The notes under the pieces were generated by a model. That model saw only the letters and a program-made list of their open reading frames with translations. It did no database searches and was not told the DNA's origin. From NCBI GenBank assembly GCA_023630585.1, contig CM042539.1, positions 21,350,255 to 21,414,254 on the forward strand: a DNA stretch of 64,000 nucleotides, read 5' to 3'. Each line of letters opens with the position of its first letter. The first letter of the stretch is position 1. Both the position numbers and the translations under genes were made by a program. Source of the stretch: Cranoglanis bouderius (lineage: Eukaryota > Chordata > Actinopteri > Siluriformes > Cranoglanididae). Shown in pieces: positions 11,044 through 21,809 of this stretch.

Positions 11044-11182
11044 GATGAAAAATGTGTCTGTGTGTACATGCTACTTACAGATGAAGGGATAGAGTGTGTA
11101 GGGGAAAATCCACCCGCTGGTCCAGTGACGGTATCCAACGGTGTGGCAGAAGGCTTCTTACGTGTTACTGTCTTTCCTTTAT
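11044..11182 (+). CDS. Candidate coding exon, unknown protein (exon A)
   Basis: A more GC-rich island, open in one frame after CTACTCAG, encoding a segment with GIECVGENPPAG and VSNGVAEGFLRVTVFP. A GT at 11183 leaves one base, which joins in phase to the exon at 11346. I do not recognise the protein, and the donor (GTGAAA) is weak. An alternative acceptor lies at 11080. This may be part of an undetected gene or a decayed exon. Confidence 0.3.
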
Positions 11183-11345
11183 GTGAAATATCAACATTTA
11201 AATGAACAATTTGTCAACATTAAATATGATCCCCTTTTTACTTTATCTGACTCCAATTATGAATGATTCTAAGAGATATTAAAATTCCAATCTCTATCAT
11301 TAATTTATCTCAACATTTGATTATCCTATTTAACCCTTTACTTAG

Positions 11346-11448
11346 ATTGTGCTCGTTCATTCGGATTCCATGTCTCTCAGAGTCTCGTGCTGGCCGTGTA
11401 CGTGGATCTCACGGTCACAAACTCGCCCGTCTTGGTCATTAGACAGAG
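11346..11448 (+). CDS. Candidate coding exon, unknown protein (exon B)
   Basis: A 103-nt CpG-containing island between a good acceptor (CCTATTTAACCCTTTACTTAG) and the donor GAG|GTAATT. The only frame in phase with exon A is open throughout and reads CARSFGFHVSQSLVLAVYVD, then LTVTNSPVLVIRQ. The alternating hydrophobic pattern looks like beta-strand protein. No family was recognised. Confidence 0.35.
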
Positions 11449-11638
11449 GTAATTGACTAATACTATTTAGATGGCCATCCATGCTTGCCCCTTTTATAAA
11501 AAAGTACTTTCTTTTGTCCCCATAGATCTGTACAGACTTAATTAGAATAACATTATCTCTAGTCAGAGGTCATGATCACTACTATCATAACAAGTCGACC
11601 AGTTTTACTTTTCTATAATAGTAGCTTTGCATAATCAT

Positions 11639-11866
11639 CAATGATCGACCGATAATCGGTTTGACCGATATTTTCCCCGATATTTAAGCATTTTCCATTA
11701 ATCGGATATCAGTTTTTAAATATCGGTTTCACTGATAAATGGCGAGATCTTGTGGGCGTTTTGAGAATTGCGGACAGGACCGCCATAGCAGCGCCATCGC
11801 AGCTGAGCGGAGATGAGTCAACAACGGGGTGCACAGGTAAAGTATACTTGCTTTGCTTTAATTAAT

Positions 11867-11906
<40 letters not shown>

Positions 11907-12176
11907 ACATAACAGCCATTAATGCACAAATGAGATGTGTTACATAAATGCTTGATATGTAGTTTAAGCAGCTAACCCTACCCTAGGAATTTAAATTGAC
12001 AAAATTGTTATAAATAAAACGGTTTGTTCAGTTCAGTGGTGATGTTATCATTGTGTCAAAAACAGAAGTAAAACAATAAATAAATATTGGTTCTGCATAT
12101 CAGTTACCGGGCACATAAACATGCAAAAAAATCGGTATCTGTATCGGTTATAAAAATCAATATCTTTCGATCTCTA
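11639..12176. mobile_element. hAT-type nonautonomous element (MITE)
   Basis: The element is flanked on both sides by ATAATCAT (11631-11638 and 12177-12184), an 8-bp duplication typical of hAT transposition. Imperfect terminal repeats (TGATCGACCGATA at the left; TAGAGATCGAAAGATA as the complement of the right end) and internal GATATCGG-like motifs agree. It contains a T-run of about 34 bases (11872-11905) and no transposase. Confidence 0.8.
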
Positions 12177-12317
12177 ATAATCATGCCATGGTTTCCCATG
12201 TACACTTAACTAGAATAATATTACAGTAATCAGAGGTTAAGGCTTACCCTATTTAGATTGGTCAATCAACACTATGTTGTTCTAAACGGAAAATCCTTTT
12301 AGCCTTTATAGTCTTTG

Positions 12318-12560
12318 GGGGGGGTGTGGTGGTAGCTCAGTGGTTAAGAAGTTGGGCTACTGATTGGAAGGTCATGAGTTCAAATCCCAGCACTGCCAAG
12401 CTGCCACTGTTGGGCACTTGAGCAAGGCCCTTAACCCTCAACTGGTGTGTGTGTGTTTGTTCACTACTCGCAACCCCTAATGTGTGTGCACTAACTTGGA
12501 TGGGTTAAATGCAGAGGACAAATCCCAAGTATGGGTTACCATACATTGGCTTTCACTAAG
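12318..12560 (+). mobile_element. tRNA-derived SINE
   Basis: The head GGTGGTAGCTCAGTGGTTAAG carries a tRNA-like box A, and GAGTTCAAATCCC a box B. These are followed by the CTGCCACTGTTGGGC block, a GTGT spacer and a distinct tail (GATGGGTTAAATGCAGAG). Related heads occur at 17993-18179 and 48140-48340. Confidence 0.8.
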
Positions 12561-13340
12561 TATACTTAACTAAAGCCAAGTTGTTAGCCTGGACTCTGAA
12601 ACCTCAGTTGGCTCCACCTACACCTAGATTAGTGTAGTAACCTGGTCGCAGATTTGCAGTAACATGGACTTAACACAGTCTACTAGAGACAATAATTTCA
12701 GGGTAGATCAGAATAGATTAAAACATAACAATTTATTAACCAGGTAATTTCAATAATAATTCTTAATCCAATTCAAAAGATAACAAGCAGTACTCAATAA
12801 TATATAAAACACAAACAAGAGAATTAGAGATGTTTACCTGGCAGTGAAATTACACACAATAATTGTGTAGGAGATCTGTCTACAGATTCCCTGAATCTTT
12901 GGCCAGCTCTCCCTAAATACCCAGATACTCTGTAGGTCCACCAAATGGTGTTGTTTGTGATTATAATTGGAATTTGGGCCCTCTATTCAGTGATTGAATG
13001 GGTAGAGAGAAGGAAGCAATGTAGAAGAACAATAGTGAGGTGTGATCTTCCAGTCTCCAGTCAATGTGGTGTGTTATCTCGGATGAAGTTGCTAATTCTG
13101 TGAGAAAGTTCAAATGTTAATTTTCGTAAGAATCCTTTGTTTTCTCAGAGAGCAGTTGTCTCCAGGTTCAGACGTCTTGGCACCAGCCTTACAAATGTGT
13201 CCACACAAACATACACTCTGAAGACATCCTGAATAATGACATAAGCTCCCACCATCCCCATTTGTAGCTCACAGTGTGTGTTTATACTAGGGCTGTAATG
13301 CAATGCCACTCAGTGTTTCTGTTTAAAGCCAGATTTAAAC
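12561..13340. other. Unassigned intergenic sequence
   Basis: No coding frame. The composition could fit an old LTR in minus orientation (a TTTATT near 12730), but I could not define LTR ends or a duplication. Confidence 0.3.
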
Positions 13341-13361
13341 CAGAAGAGTTTTGGTAGAAAT

Positions 13362-13955
13362 GGCACAGGCTCACTGAAACTGGGCAGTTTCGGTGAGTCT
13401 GTGCCTCAGATTCTTGTTCTTGGTTATCAGGAGTGGAATCCAATGTGGTCTGCTGTTGTAGCCCATCCGCCTCAAGATTTGATGTGCATTCAGAGATGCT
13501 CTTATGCTCACCATGGTTGTAAAAGTGCTGATTTGAGTTTCTGTGGCTTTCCTGTCAGTTGTCTAACCTCTCTCATCAACAACGCATCACCAGCAGCAGA
13601 ACTGCCACTTACTAGATTTTTTTTTTATTTTTTATTTTTTTGCTCTAGTCTATATAAACTCTAGAGACTGTAGAAAACACTGCATGAAAATTCCAGGAGA
13701 CCAACAGTTTCTGAAATACACAAACCAGCCCATCTGGTATCAACGACCTTGCCATGGTCAAAGTCACTGAGATCATAGATCATTTTCTTTCCCCATACTG
13801 ATGTTTGATGTAAACATTAACTGAAGCTCTTGGCCTGTATTGGAACATTTTTATGCATTGTACTGCTGCCACATGATTGGCTGATTGTATAATTGGATAA
13901 TTGCATGAATAAGCAGGTGTACAGGTTCTCCTAAGTGTATGGTGAGTGTACTTTT
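13362..13955. mobile_element. Degenerate interspersed DNA element
   Basis: Contains blocks common in fish repeats: CCCATCCGCCTCAAGATTTG, AAACTCTAGAGACTG, AATTCCAGGAGACCAACAG and GTCAAAGTCACTGAGATCA, ending near a GCAGGTGTACAGGTTC motif. A shorter relative lies at 57222-57432. It opens with a near-perfect 21-bp hairpin. There is no usable open frame. Confidence 0.6.
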
Positions 13956-14217
13956 TAAAACACATTAATGGTAAGCCAGCATTAATCAGTTTCATTATAG
14001 AAATCAGAATATTTATTAACTAATACCTAATTGGTAGGAGACATTTATTAATGAGTTAAACAGTGTGATCCCAGGCTTTGGCTCCTTCGACCATCTCTCC
14101 TTATACTCTTTCCCATCGATTTGCTTGGGATTAACAACAATGAACAAATATTATACAACCCTGATTAGAAAAAAGTAATTACTGAAGATGAATAAATGAA
14201 TGAATGAATCTTATTAA

Positions 14218-14400
14218 AGGTGTTTGGCCACCAGCTTCAGAGCACACTGACATAGATTCTACAAGTCTATGCTACTGTACTAGAGGGCTGAACACCATTA
14301 TTCCAAAAGATGTATTTTGATAATGGCCGTAGTCTAACATACTGCTTCAAAAACTCCCAAATGTGTTCATTCTAGTGACTGTGAATGCTCCCACCATCCC
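14218..14400. repeat. Interspersed repeat fragment
   Basis: GGCCACCAGCTTCAG and GATTCTACAAGTCTATG belong to a fish repeat family whose other pieces occur at 34645-34805 and 51540-51720. No coding capacity. Confidence 0.45.
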
Positions 14401-15300
14401 CACAGCCCAGAAACTACAATAAAAGCAATGCATGAAGTGTTTCCTAGAGCAAATGTGTTTGTAATGATAACAGTGTGTATGTAATGATAAGCTTGCGTGT
14501 TCACACCCATTTGCAACTGATCAACGGTTTATGGCCTTTTGACTTCTGACATTTTCCATTTGTTATCTAGACCATTATTGTGCTTGAGATGGAATAGTTT
14601 GGGTCTCCTACTGTAGCCAAATAATATCCACTGCATCTTGATCAGTGAAGTTTCTTCTTCAGTTGAGTTTGCTTTGTGCTGTACTACGCTGTACTCGGCT
14701 CTGTATTTCATTGTATATAAAATAGGATATGATGCTAAATAATGAGGGTGGAAGCCATATTCTTAAATTAAACTAAATTTGCATTGAGGAATGTGATAAT
14801 TACCTTTAGCAATATTCATGCAGCATTATACTGGCAATATATTAGATATATTATATGTTTATTTGAATGCTTTCCATCTTATCATTTATATATGTACAGT
14901 TTATCATCATACAAGTCTTTATTTTTTAATTTTTCAATTTTCTAAATAGTTTCTTGCTTATCTGTTGCAGAATATTTCAGTTGACAACTAAGGATATAAG
15001 TGCTGTTTTTTCAGTCTGCACTTTTTTAATCCCCTGACTTTTTTCAGGCTCGCAAAGTACTTGTGATAAAACAACAGACAAGGAATAATCTGTGTAGGCA
15101 TAAAAGATCAGCATGTTGGTAATCCGTAATTCTGACCCTAGTTTGATCACACACGCCCATTACACTTGAGCACATGAACATTTCTTTTGTGTGTCTACAG
15201 CTGTGCTCTGGATCACTGTTTCCATGTGAAAGCAGGCGTGCCAGCCCCATATAAGGTCACATGGCTCACACTGATGATGTAATCAAAGAAGAGGCTTCCT
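14401..15300. other. Upstream flank of glipr2, nothing recognised
   Basis: AT-rich sequence. No promoter element can be assigned with confidence. Confidence 0.4.
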
Positions 15301-15328
15301 TCTCTCTTTTCTCTTCACATGCACAGAG

Positions 15329-15359
<31 letters not shown>

Positions 15360-15494
15360 ACAAGAGGGAATGAGGCAAAAAAGTTAAAGGAGAGAACGGT
15401 GGTGCACATTCACAGTCTGCATTTTGAAATGTCTGCTGTATTTTTTGTGTATTTATGGTAAAGAGAGATTTAGCAAGTGGATGAATTGAGAAGG

Positions 15495-15498
<4 letters not shown>

Positions 15499-15533
<35 letters not shown>
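15499..15533. repeat. glipr2: (GA)n tract in glipr2 5' leader
   Basis: About 17 GA units end roughly 60 nt upstream of the glipr2 start codon, so the tract may lie in the 5' UTR. Confidence 0.8.
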
Positions 15534-15537
<4 letters not shown>

Positions 15538-15591
15538 AGCTGCCAAGAGCAGTGAAAAAGCACAAGGCCAGGAAAGGAATTTCTCTTCATC

Positions 15592-15604
15592 ATGGGCAAG
15601 TCAG
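15592..15604 (+). CDS. glipr2: glipr2 coding exon 1
   Basis: 13 coding nucleotides (ATG GGC AAG TCA G) followed by donor GTAAGA. The start is fixed by the conserved MGKS N-terminus. Confidence 0.9.
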
Positions 15605-15738
15605 GTAAGAGAACTGGATTTCTGCTGAAAAATGGTTTCAGCATTTTCAGATGCCTATGTTCTTGTTTTCTTAACTTTAATGAAAGTAATTTTCCATAAC
15701 AGACAAGCATGTGCAATTTTTTTTATTCACTGGATTGC

Positions 15739-15827
<89 letters not shown>

Positions 15828-18800
15828 ATAGTCACTGCATTGTTCAGAATCTAGTATAATGCAGTTCGTTTTATAAATAGGCCCCTTCAATAGTCACAGT
15901 TTTTATTATAAGGATGCATTGTTTAGTTTTTGGTGCTAACCTCAAGTTTAAAGTTCAGATTTTAAAGACCCTTCATGTTTGAATCTTGGTAAATACCCAA
16001 TGTGGCGAAAATGAGGCTTAGAAAATTTCATGCCTTGGTATAATCTGGTTTATTACCCTCTAGCTGGTAAGGATCAGGTTATGTTTTTGGCAGAAAAGAC
16101 ATAATTTGTAAGGTATACAAGAAGAGTAAGGTGTATATTTCTTCTAGTGCATGTAACATGGGTGTGTGCCTTTACAGTGCATGTATTATCAAAGCGCTCT
16201 CTTCTCTTTTCACAAATCTATTGTGGGATATGAATCATACACTGAGCGTCTGTTGTATGAAACGGATAATCAGTGTACTGCAGCTGTACCATTTACTTTT
16301 GTGACTGTGGCTATATATCTTTCTCTTAGCCTCAAGGGTATTTAGTGAGGAGGTGCTGAAGTCTCATAATGAGTACAGAAAGAAGCATCAAGCACCGCCA
16401 CTGAAACTCAGCAGCAAACTTTGCAGAGAGGCGGCGAGGTAAGGCTGCTCACACATGTTTACGCAGTGTAAGTAAGTGAGCAGTAGGTTAAAATCATGTC
16501 TGCTGCTATGATCATGTCCTGATCTATTTTTGCTTCATATCAATTTGCTCTGCACCACCCACTGTGTTCTTTTAGATATTCAGAGAGTTTGGCTAGCACC
16601 AGGATTTTAAAGCACAGTGTTGAATCGAGTAGAGGAAACTGTGGAGAAAATCTAGCCTGGGCGTCTTATGATCAAACAGGTAAGAATTTGGGTTTGGTTG
16701 TATTAAGTATTACTGAGATTTTGTTCAAGACATGGCAAAACTCTGCTCCTCCTCTTCACCCCTGTCTGCTCCTCTCTTTGCAACAGCTGGGACTGATTTT
16801 GTAGTGACAGTCTCCATGTTAGCCTTGTTACGATGCTGACTAAGCGGAACGGAATGTCTGACCAGTCCAGGGTGATTCATAAAGTGTGACAAACATACAT
16901 TCTAAAGTTTATAAAAGAGTTCGAACAGAAAAAAAAAGTGTGTGCTTGAGTATATGATTCCTCACTGGTCAGTATTGATTATTGACTATTATTCACTAAA
17001 TGGAGTGTTGGACATGTTTTGATTAATTTTTTTTGTGGAAAAGTAAAAAAAAACAAAACAAAAAAAACAATTTGGCATGTTTGTCTTTATTTTTTGTTTT
17101 TATTTTTGGTACGTCCTTATTTTTGGTACTACCCATTTACTTGTTGCAGGATCAAGAGTATTTCTTTGATGTTGTAATGCTATTATAAAGCACCATTGTA
17201 TGGTATGCCCTATATCATGCAACTTTTCTCACTTTTTGCACAACTTTTTAAAATTCAGTTGAACAGTTCTGCATTCAGTGATTTGCACTCAGGCTTTTAG
17301 TGAGTTGTGAGACAGATAATACATGGTGACCTACTGCCAGTTGATGAATTTGAGGCCTGCCTTTTTCAAACGTATACAGATATGTTTGAAAACGTAGCTT
17401 TTAATCACATGAGCACCCAGCCTAGTATGTGGCAGTAGTACTCCATATGATAATCTGTTATGTCAAACACCTAAAGAATACTGCTAAGAGCATATGTAAT
17501 GAGTGGTAGATTAGGGGAATTGCAGAAAAACACCAAGTTCTAAAATGGAAAAAAAACAACAACAACAAAAAACCCAAAACAAATAAAATGATTCATAGGT
17601 GTGGACTAATGATGAGGTGGAACTACTGCTTAAGGTTACATTTGAATACAAAGTGCTCGTCTGGATCTTATCAAAAATCTCCTTTCCCAGTGTGGTTTGT
17701 AGCTCTGGAGTGGTACAGTGGGGGAAAAATGTATTTGATCCCCTGCTGATTTTGTACATTTGCCCACTGACAAAGAAATGATCAGTCTATAATTTTAATG
17801 GTAGGTGTATTTTAACAGTGAGAGACAGAATAACAACAAAAAAAATTAAGAAAAATGCATTTCAAAAAAGTTATAAATTGATTTGCATTTTAATGAGTGA
17901 AATAAGTATTTGACCCCTTCGACTTAGTGGCAAAACCCTTGTTGGTAATCACAGCGGTCAGACGTTTCTTGTAGTTGGCCACCAGGTTTGCATGTTTACG
18001 GCATTTGGCAGACACCTTCATCCAGAGCGACTTACATTTATTTCATTTATTCATCTGAGCAATTGAGGGTTAAGGGCCTTGCTCAAGGGCCCAACAGTGG
18101 CAGCTTGGCAGTGCTGGGATTTGAACTCACAACCTTCCAATCACTAACCCAACATCTTAACCACTGAGCTACCGCTGCACATATCTCAGGAGGGATTTTG
18201 TCCCACTCCTCTTTGCAGATCCTCTCCAAGTCATTAAGGTCTCGAGGCTGACGTTTGGCAACTTGAACCTTCAGCTCCCTCCACAGATTTTCTATAGGAT
18301 TAAGGTCTAGGCCACTCCAAGACCTTAATGTGCTTCTTCTTGAGCCACTCCTTTGTTGCCTTGGCTGTGTGTTTTGGGTCATTGTCATGCTGGAATATCC
18401 ATCCACAACCCATTTTCAATGCCCTGGCTGAGGGAAGGAGGTTCTCACCCAAGATTTGACATCCCATCGTCCCTTTGATGCGGTGCAGTTGTCCTGTCCC
18501 CTTAGCAGAAAAACACCCCCAAAGCATAATGTTTCCACCTCCATGTTTGATGGTGGGGATGGTGTTCTTGGGGTCATAGGCAGCATTCCTCCTCCTCCAA
18601 ACATGGCGAGTTGAATTGATGCCAAAGAGCTCGATTTTGGTCTCATCTGACCACAACACTTTCACCCAGTTCTCCTCTGAATCATTCAGGCAAACTTCAG
18701 ACGGGCCTGTACATGTGCTTTCTTGAGCAGGGGGACCTCGCGGGCGCTGCAGGATTTCAGTCCTTCACAGCGTAGTGTGTTACCAATTGTTTTCTTGGTG

Positions 18801-20848
18801 ACAATGGTCTCAGCTGCCTTGAGATCATTAACAAGATCCTCCCGTGTAGTTCTGGGCTGATTCCTCACCGTTCTCATGATCATTGGAACTCCATGAGGTG
18901 AGATCTTGCATGGAGCCTCAGACCGAGGGAGACTGACAGTTATTTTGTGTTTCTTCGAATATGCGAATATGCGAATAATTGCACCAACTGTTGTCACCTT
19001 CTCACCAAGCCGCTTGGCGATGGTCTTGTAGCCCATTCCAGCCTTGTGTAAGTCTACAGTCTTGTCCCTGACATCCTTGGACAGCTCTTTGGTCTTGGCC
19101 ATGGTGGGGAGTTTGGAATCTGATTGATTGATTGCTTCTGTGGACAGGTGTCTTTTATACAGGTAACAAGCTGAGATTAGGAGCACTACATTTAAGAGGG
19201 TGCTCCTAATCTCAGCTCGTTACCTGTGTAAAAGACACCTGGGAGCCAGAAATCTTGCTGATTGTTAGGGGATCAAATACTTATTTCACTCATTAAAATG
19301 CAAATCAATTTATAACTTTTTTGAAATGCGTTTTTCTGGATTTTTTTTGTTGTTATTCTGTCTCTCACTGTTAAAATACACCTACCATTAAAATTATAGA
19401 CTGAACATTTCTTTGTCAGTGGGCAAATGTACAAAATCAGCAGGGGATCAAATACTTTTTTCCCTCACTGTAGATTCAGGAACAGTACAGTGCGTATCAT
19501 ATTCTGATGACTCCTTACAAAAGTGAAATTCAATTGCAAACACCTAATCAAATAAGAAATTACAGAAAGTAACAACCTTAGTGGTTAGCATGTTTGCCTC
19601 ACACCTCCTGGGTTGAGGGTTCGATTCCTGCCGCGGCCATAGTGTGTGCGGAACTTGCATGTTCTCCCCGTGCTTCGGGGGTTTCCTCCGGCCACTCCGG
19701 TTTCCAAAGACATGCATTGTAGGCTGATTGGCATGTTAAAAAGTGTCAATGATGTGTGAATGGGTGTGTGAATGTTTGTGTGATTGTGCCCTGCGTTGGA
19801 CTGGCACCCCGTCCAGGGTGTCCCCCGCCTGTGCCCCATGCTCCCTGGGATAGGCTCCAGGTTCCCCACGACCCAGTAAGGATAAGCGGTATAGAAGATG
19901 GATGGATGGATGGATCTACATACATGTGGATAGGGCCTGAATTTCAGTTGAAATCAAGGGGAATGCCACATGCTTTCTTGTACATATTTTCAATTATGAA
20001 ATCAGTCATTATGTTATGCTGCAAGCCATTATTAATAATTTTGCTGTGTGGATGTGTGTTAGGAAAGGATGTGTCTGATCGCTGGTATAATGAGGTGAAC
20101 CAGTACAACTTTAACCAGCCTGGATTCTCCTCTGGAACCGGTAAGCATGCTCTCCTAATTAAAAATGAACCAGCTCCCATCTTGGCTTTATAATGAAAAA
20201 TTATATTATAACCCTTACTAGAGTAAGCTGATAATTTCACTGAAAAAAGGTAGCAATATATTTGTCAAGATTCATTGAATTAGGGTGAGACATTCCAAAA
20301 AGCCCCCACTCCCAGGATGTTCACTGAACAAAACCGTTAATGAGCAATATCTCCCAGCATACCACACACATTAAAAGCAGTTGGATTGTGCCATCTCTGC
20401 CTCGACACTACCTACCAGCACTTGGTGACTATTATCGTATCACCAAGGAGACCAAAAAGGGGAAGGAAGGAAAATGGAGCTAAGCACTAAAACATTTTCA
20501 AAGTGATAAATGCTATCCGTTTCTTTCCACTTCCTCTCTTGACACATGAATATTTAGCTCTGTAATCACATAGCAATTGTGACATTTATATTAGAAGCAC
20601 GCGCTTACAAAATCAGTCCGACATTGCTCAAGCATGCACAGTGTACACTCCCACGTCTAAGTAACCTGTGTGTCCTCTCTTATTCAGGTCACTTCACTGC
20701 GATGGTTTGGAAGAGCTCAAAGAAGCTGGGTGTTGGTAAAGCTGTTGCATCCGATGGGTCCACATTTGTGGTGGCTCGTTACTTTCCTGCTGGTAATATC
20801 ACTAATCAGGGCCACTTCCAAGCTAATGTCCTTCCTCCTAAGAGCTGA
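15592..20848 (+). CDS. glipr2: Golgi-associated plant pathogenesis-related protein 1 (GAPR-1), complete five-exon gene
   Basis: Exons 15592-15604, 16330-16438, 16576-16679, 20063-20140 and 20688-20848 join in frame to give 154 residues, the length of human GLIPR2. The protein is a single CAP domain that acts on the cytosolic face of Golgi membranes; the family binds acidic phospholipids, dimerises, and human GAPR-1 interacts with Beclin-1. The N-terminus MGKS fits the family's myristoylation signal, with Gly2 exposed after Met removal. The four CAP residues are present at the usual positions: His54, Glu65 (CGENLAW), Glu86 and His103 (GHFTAMVW). There is no signal peptide, as expected. All introns are GT-AG. 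Intron 3 (3.4 kb) holds a Tc1 transposon with a SINE inside it, plus a second SINE. There is no sign of pseudogenisation. Confidence 0.95.
15740..15825. repeat. (TG)n(GA)n microsatellite in glipr2 intron 1
   Basis: A TG run interrupted once by TATG, followed immediately by a GA run. Confidence 0.9.
16330..16438 (+). CDS. glipr2: glipr2 coding exon 2
   Basis: 109 nt between acceptor TTCTCTTAG and donor AG|GTAAGG. Encodes SRVFSEEVLKSHNEYRKKH, the start of the CAP domain. Confidence 0.95.
16576..16679 (+). CDS. glipr2: glipr2 coding exon 3
   Basis: 104 nt between acceptor TTCTTTTAG and donor ACAG|GTAAGA. Carries His54 and the CGENLAW motif with Glu65. Confidence 0.95.
17716..19470 (-). mobile_element. 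Tc1-like transposon with ~200-bp terminal inverted repeats, in glipr2 intron 3
   Basis: The element is flanked by TA (17714-17715 and 19471-19472) and begins CAGTGGGGGAAAAATG. Inverted repeats are about 200 bp (17716-17917 and 19268-19470). The minus strand encodes a broken transposase: helix-turn-helix part near 18980-19105 (DLHKAGMGYKTIAKRLGE), WSDETK at about 18645 (first catalytic Asp), FQHDNDPKHTA (second Asp) and DLNPIENLW (Glu). It is interrupted by frameshifts and by a SINE at 17993-18179, after which the C-terminal NYKKRLTAVITNKG resumes. A 42-bp hairpin lies in the 5' leader (19145-19241). Confidence 0.9.
17993..18179 (-). mobile_element. tRNA-derived SINE inserted in the Tc1 transposase
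   Basis: On the minus strand it reads GCGGTAGCTCAGTGGTTAAG, then GAGTTCAAATCCCAGC, the CTGCCACTGTTGGGC block and the tail GTAAGTCGCTCTGGATGAAG. TGCA flanks it on both sides (17989-17992 and 18176-18179). Removing it restores a continuous Tc1 sequence. Confidence 0.85.
19577..19912 (+). mobile_element. SINE/retroelement with tRNA-like head and (ATGG)n tail
   Basis: The most complete copy of the family in the window: GTGGTTAGCATGTTTGCC (box A-like), GGTTCGATTCC (box B), TTCTCCCCGTGC, GGCACCCCGTCCAGGGTGTC, GGATAGGCTCCAGGTTCC and a GGATGGATGGAT tail. It lies in glipr2 intron 3. The body and tail resemble fish RTE-type tails. Other copies: 8670-9617 (split), 40405-40530, 22630-22815 and 46285-46495. 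Confidence 0.75.
20063..20140 (+). CDS. glipr2: glipr2 coding exon 4
   Basis: 78 nt between acceptor GTGTTAG and donor CCG|GTAAGC. Encodes DRWYNEVNQYNF with Glu86. Confidence 0.95.
20688..20848 (+). CDS. glipr2: glipr2 coding exon 5 with stop
   Basis: 161 nt after acceptor TCTCTTATTCAG. Starts at GHFTAMVW with His103 and ends at TGA (20846-20848) after VLPPKS. Confidence 0.95.
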
Positions 20849-21117
20849 TCCTGGAATGGTTGTGGAGATAGAGGTCAGATATCATGGGCTGTTAGGGTCA
20901 ATTGGACACAGGTCTGAAAGCAGTGAATTGAAGCCCTGTAGGGCTAAGCATTATCAAACACACTGACGCCTTACAGTTTGGTTGGCCTTAAAATGTTACA
21001 ATTTTTGGAATGCTAAGCTTAGTCCATGTTCACAGATAAACCTGAAAGTTGTAATATCCTCAGAGTATTGTAAGATCATTGAGCTCATATAAGTGCCTAG
21101 GTAGTTTTAGACATGTA

Positions 21118-21664
21118 CAGTACTGTGCAAAAGTTTTAGGCACCCTATTGTTTAGTTCAATCTTTGTTATAGATTTTTTTTTATTTTATGACTTCTACAA
21201 GTAGTCAGTACAACAAAATTTAGATTCCCAAACATTAGTTTTCTAGCACAAAATTAAATGTTACAGAAAAATGTTTGTATGTCATTAAAGAAAGCAGCAT
21301 ATTACGTAAGAGACACTTTTCAGACAAAAAAACGCAATGAAGGCTGCTGGGTTTTGCTGCAAAAATAAGAAACAAGTGCAAAAGTCAAAGTCTCCAGAAG
21401 AACTGTGTCTGGTTCTGCAAGATGCTCAATAAAACTTACCAGCTCATTTCCTTATAAAACTGCACAAATTGTACTGAAGACTACTATTTTTATTTAAATA
21501 TAATTTTTTTTGTCACACCAAATATTGACTTTTTCATTTACTACTGTTTACTGCTCTTTACAGTATTTTTTTTTAAATGTAGAAACATTTAATTTCATTA
21601 ATTTGGAGGCATCTTTGCTCTACAGCATTTCTTTGCATGTGCCTAAAATTTTTGCACAGTACTG
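21118..21664. mobile_element. TA-flanked MITE, copy 1 (547 bp)
   Basis: Terminal inverted repeat CAGTACTGTGCAAAAGTTTT with TA on both sides (21116-21117 and 21665-21666). It is almost the same along its whole length as the copy at 56692-57219. There is no transposase, so it is a nonautonomous Tc1/mariner-type element. It carries an AATAAA at 21428-21433 that could serve glipr2, whose stop is 580 nt upstream. Confidence 0.85.
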
Positions 21665-21701
21665 TAAGTTCAGACATGTAATCCCCCAGTGCTCACACGC
21701 T

Positions 21702-21807
<106 letters not shown>

Positions 21808-21809
21808 CA

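Noticed and set aside
12318..12400. Functional tRNA gene (also 51860-51930)
   Set aside because: Box A and B are present, but no cloverleaf acceptor stem closes and a SINE tail follows.
12561..13320. Solo LTR in minus orientation
   Set aside because: Composition and a TTTATT hint at it, but no TG...CA ends or flanking duplication could be fixed.
18083..18406. Transposase C-terminus reading AVAQWLRCWVSDWKV
   Set aside because: That tail is translation through the inserted SINE; the true Tc1 C-terminus resumes at 17992 on the minus strand.
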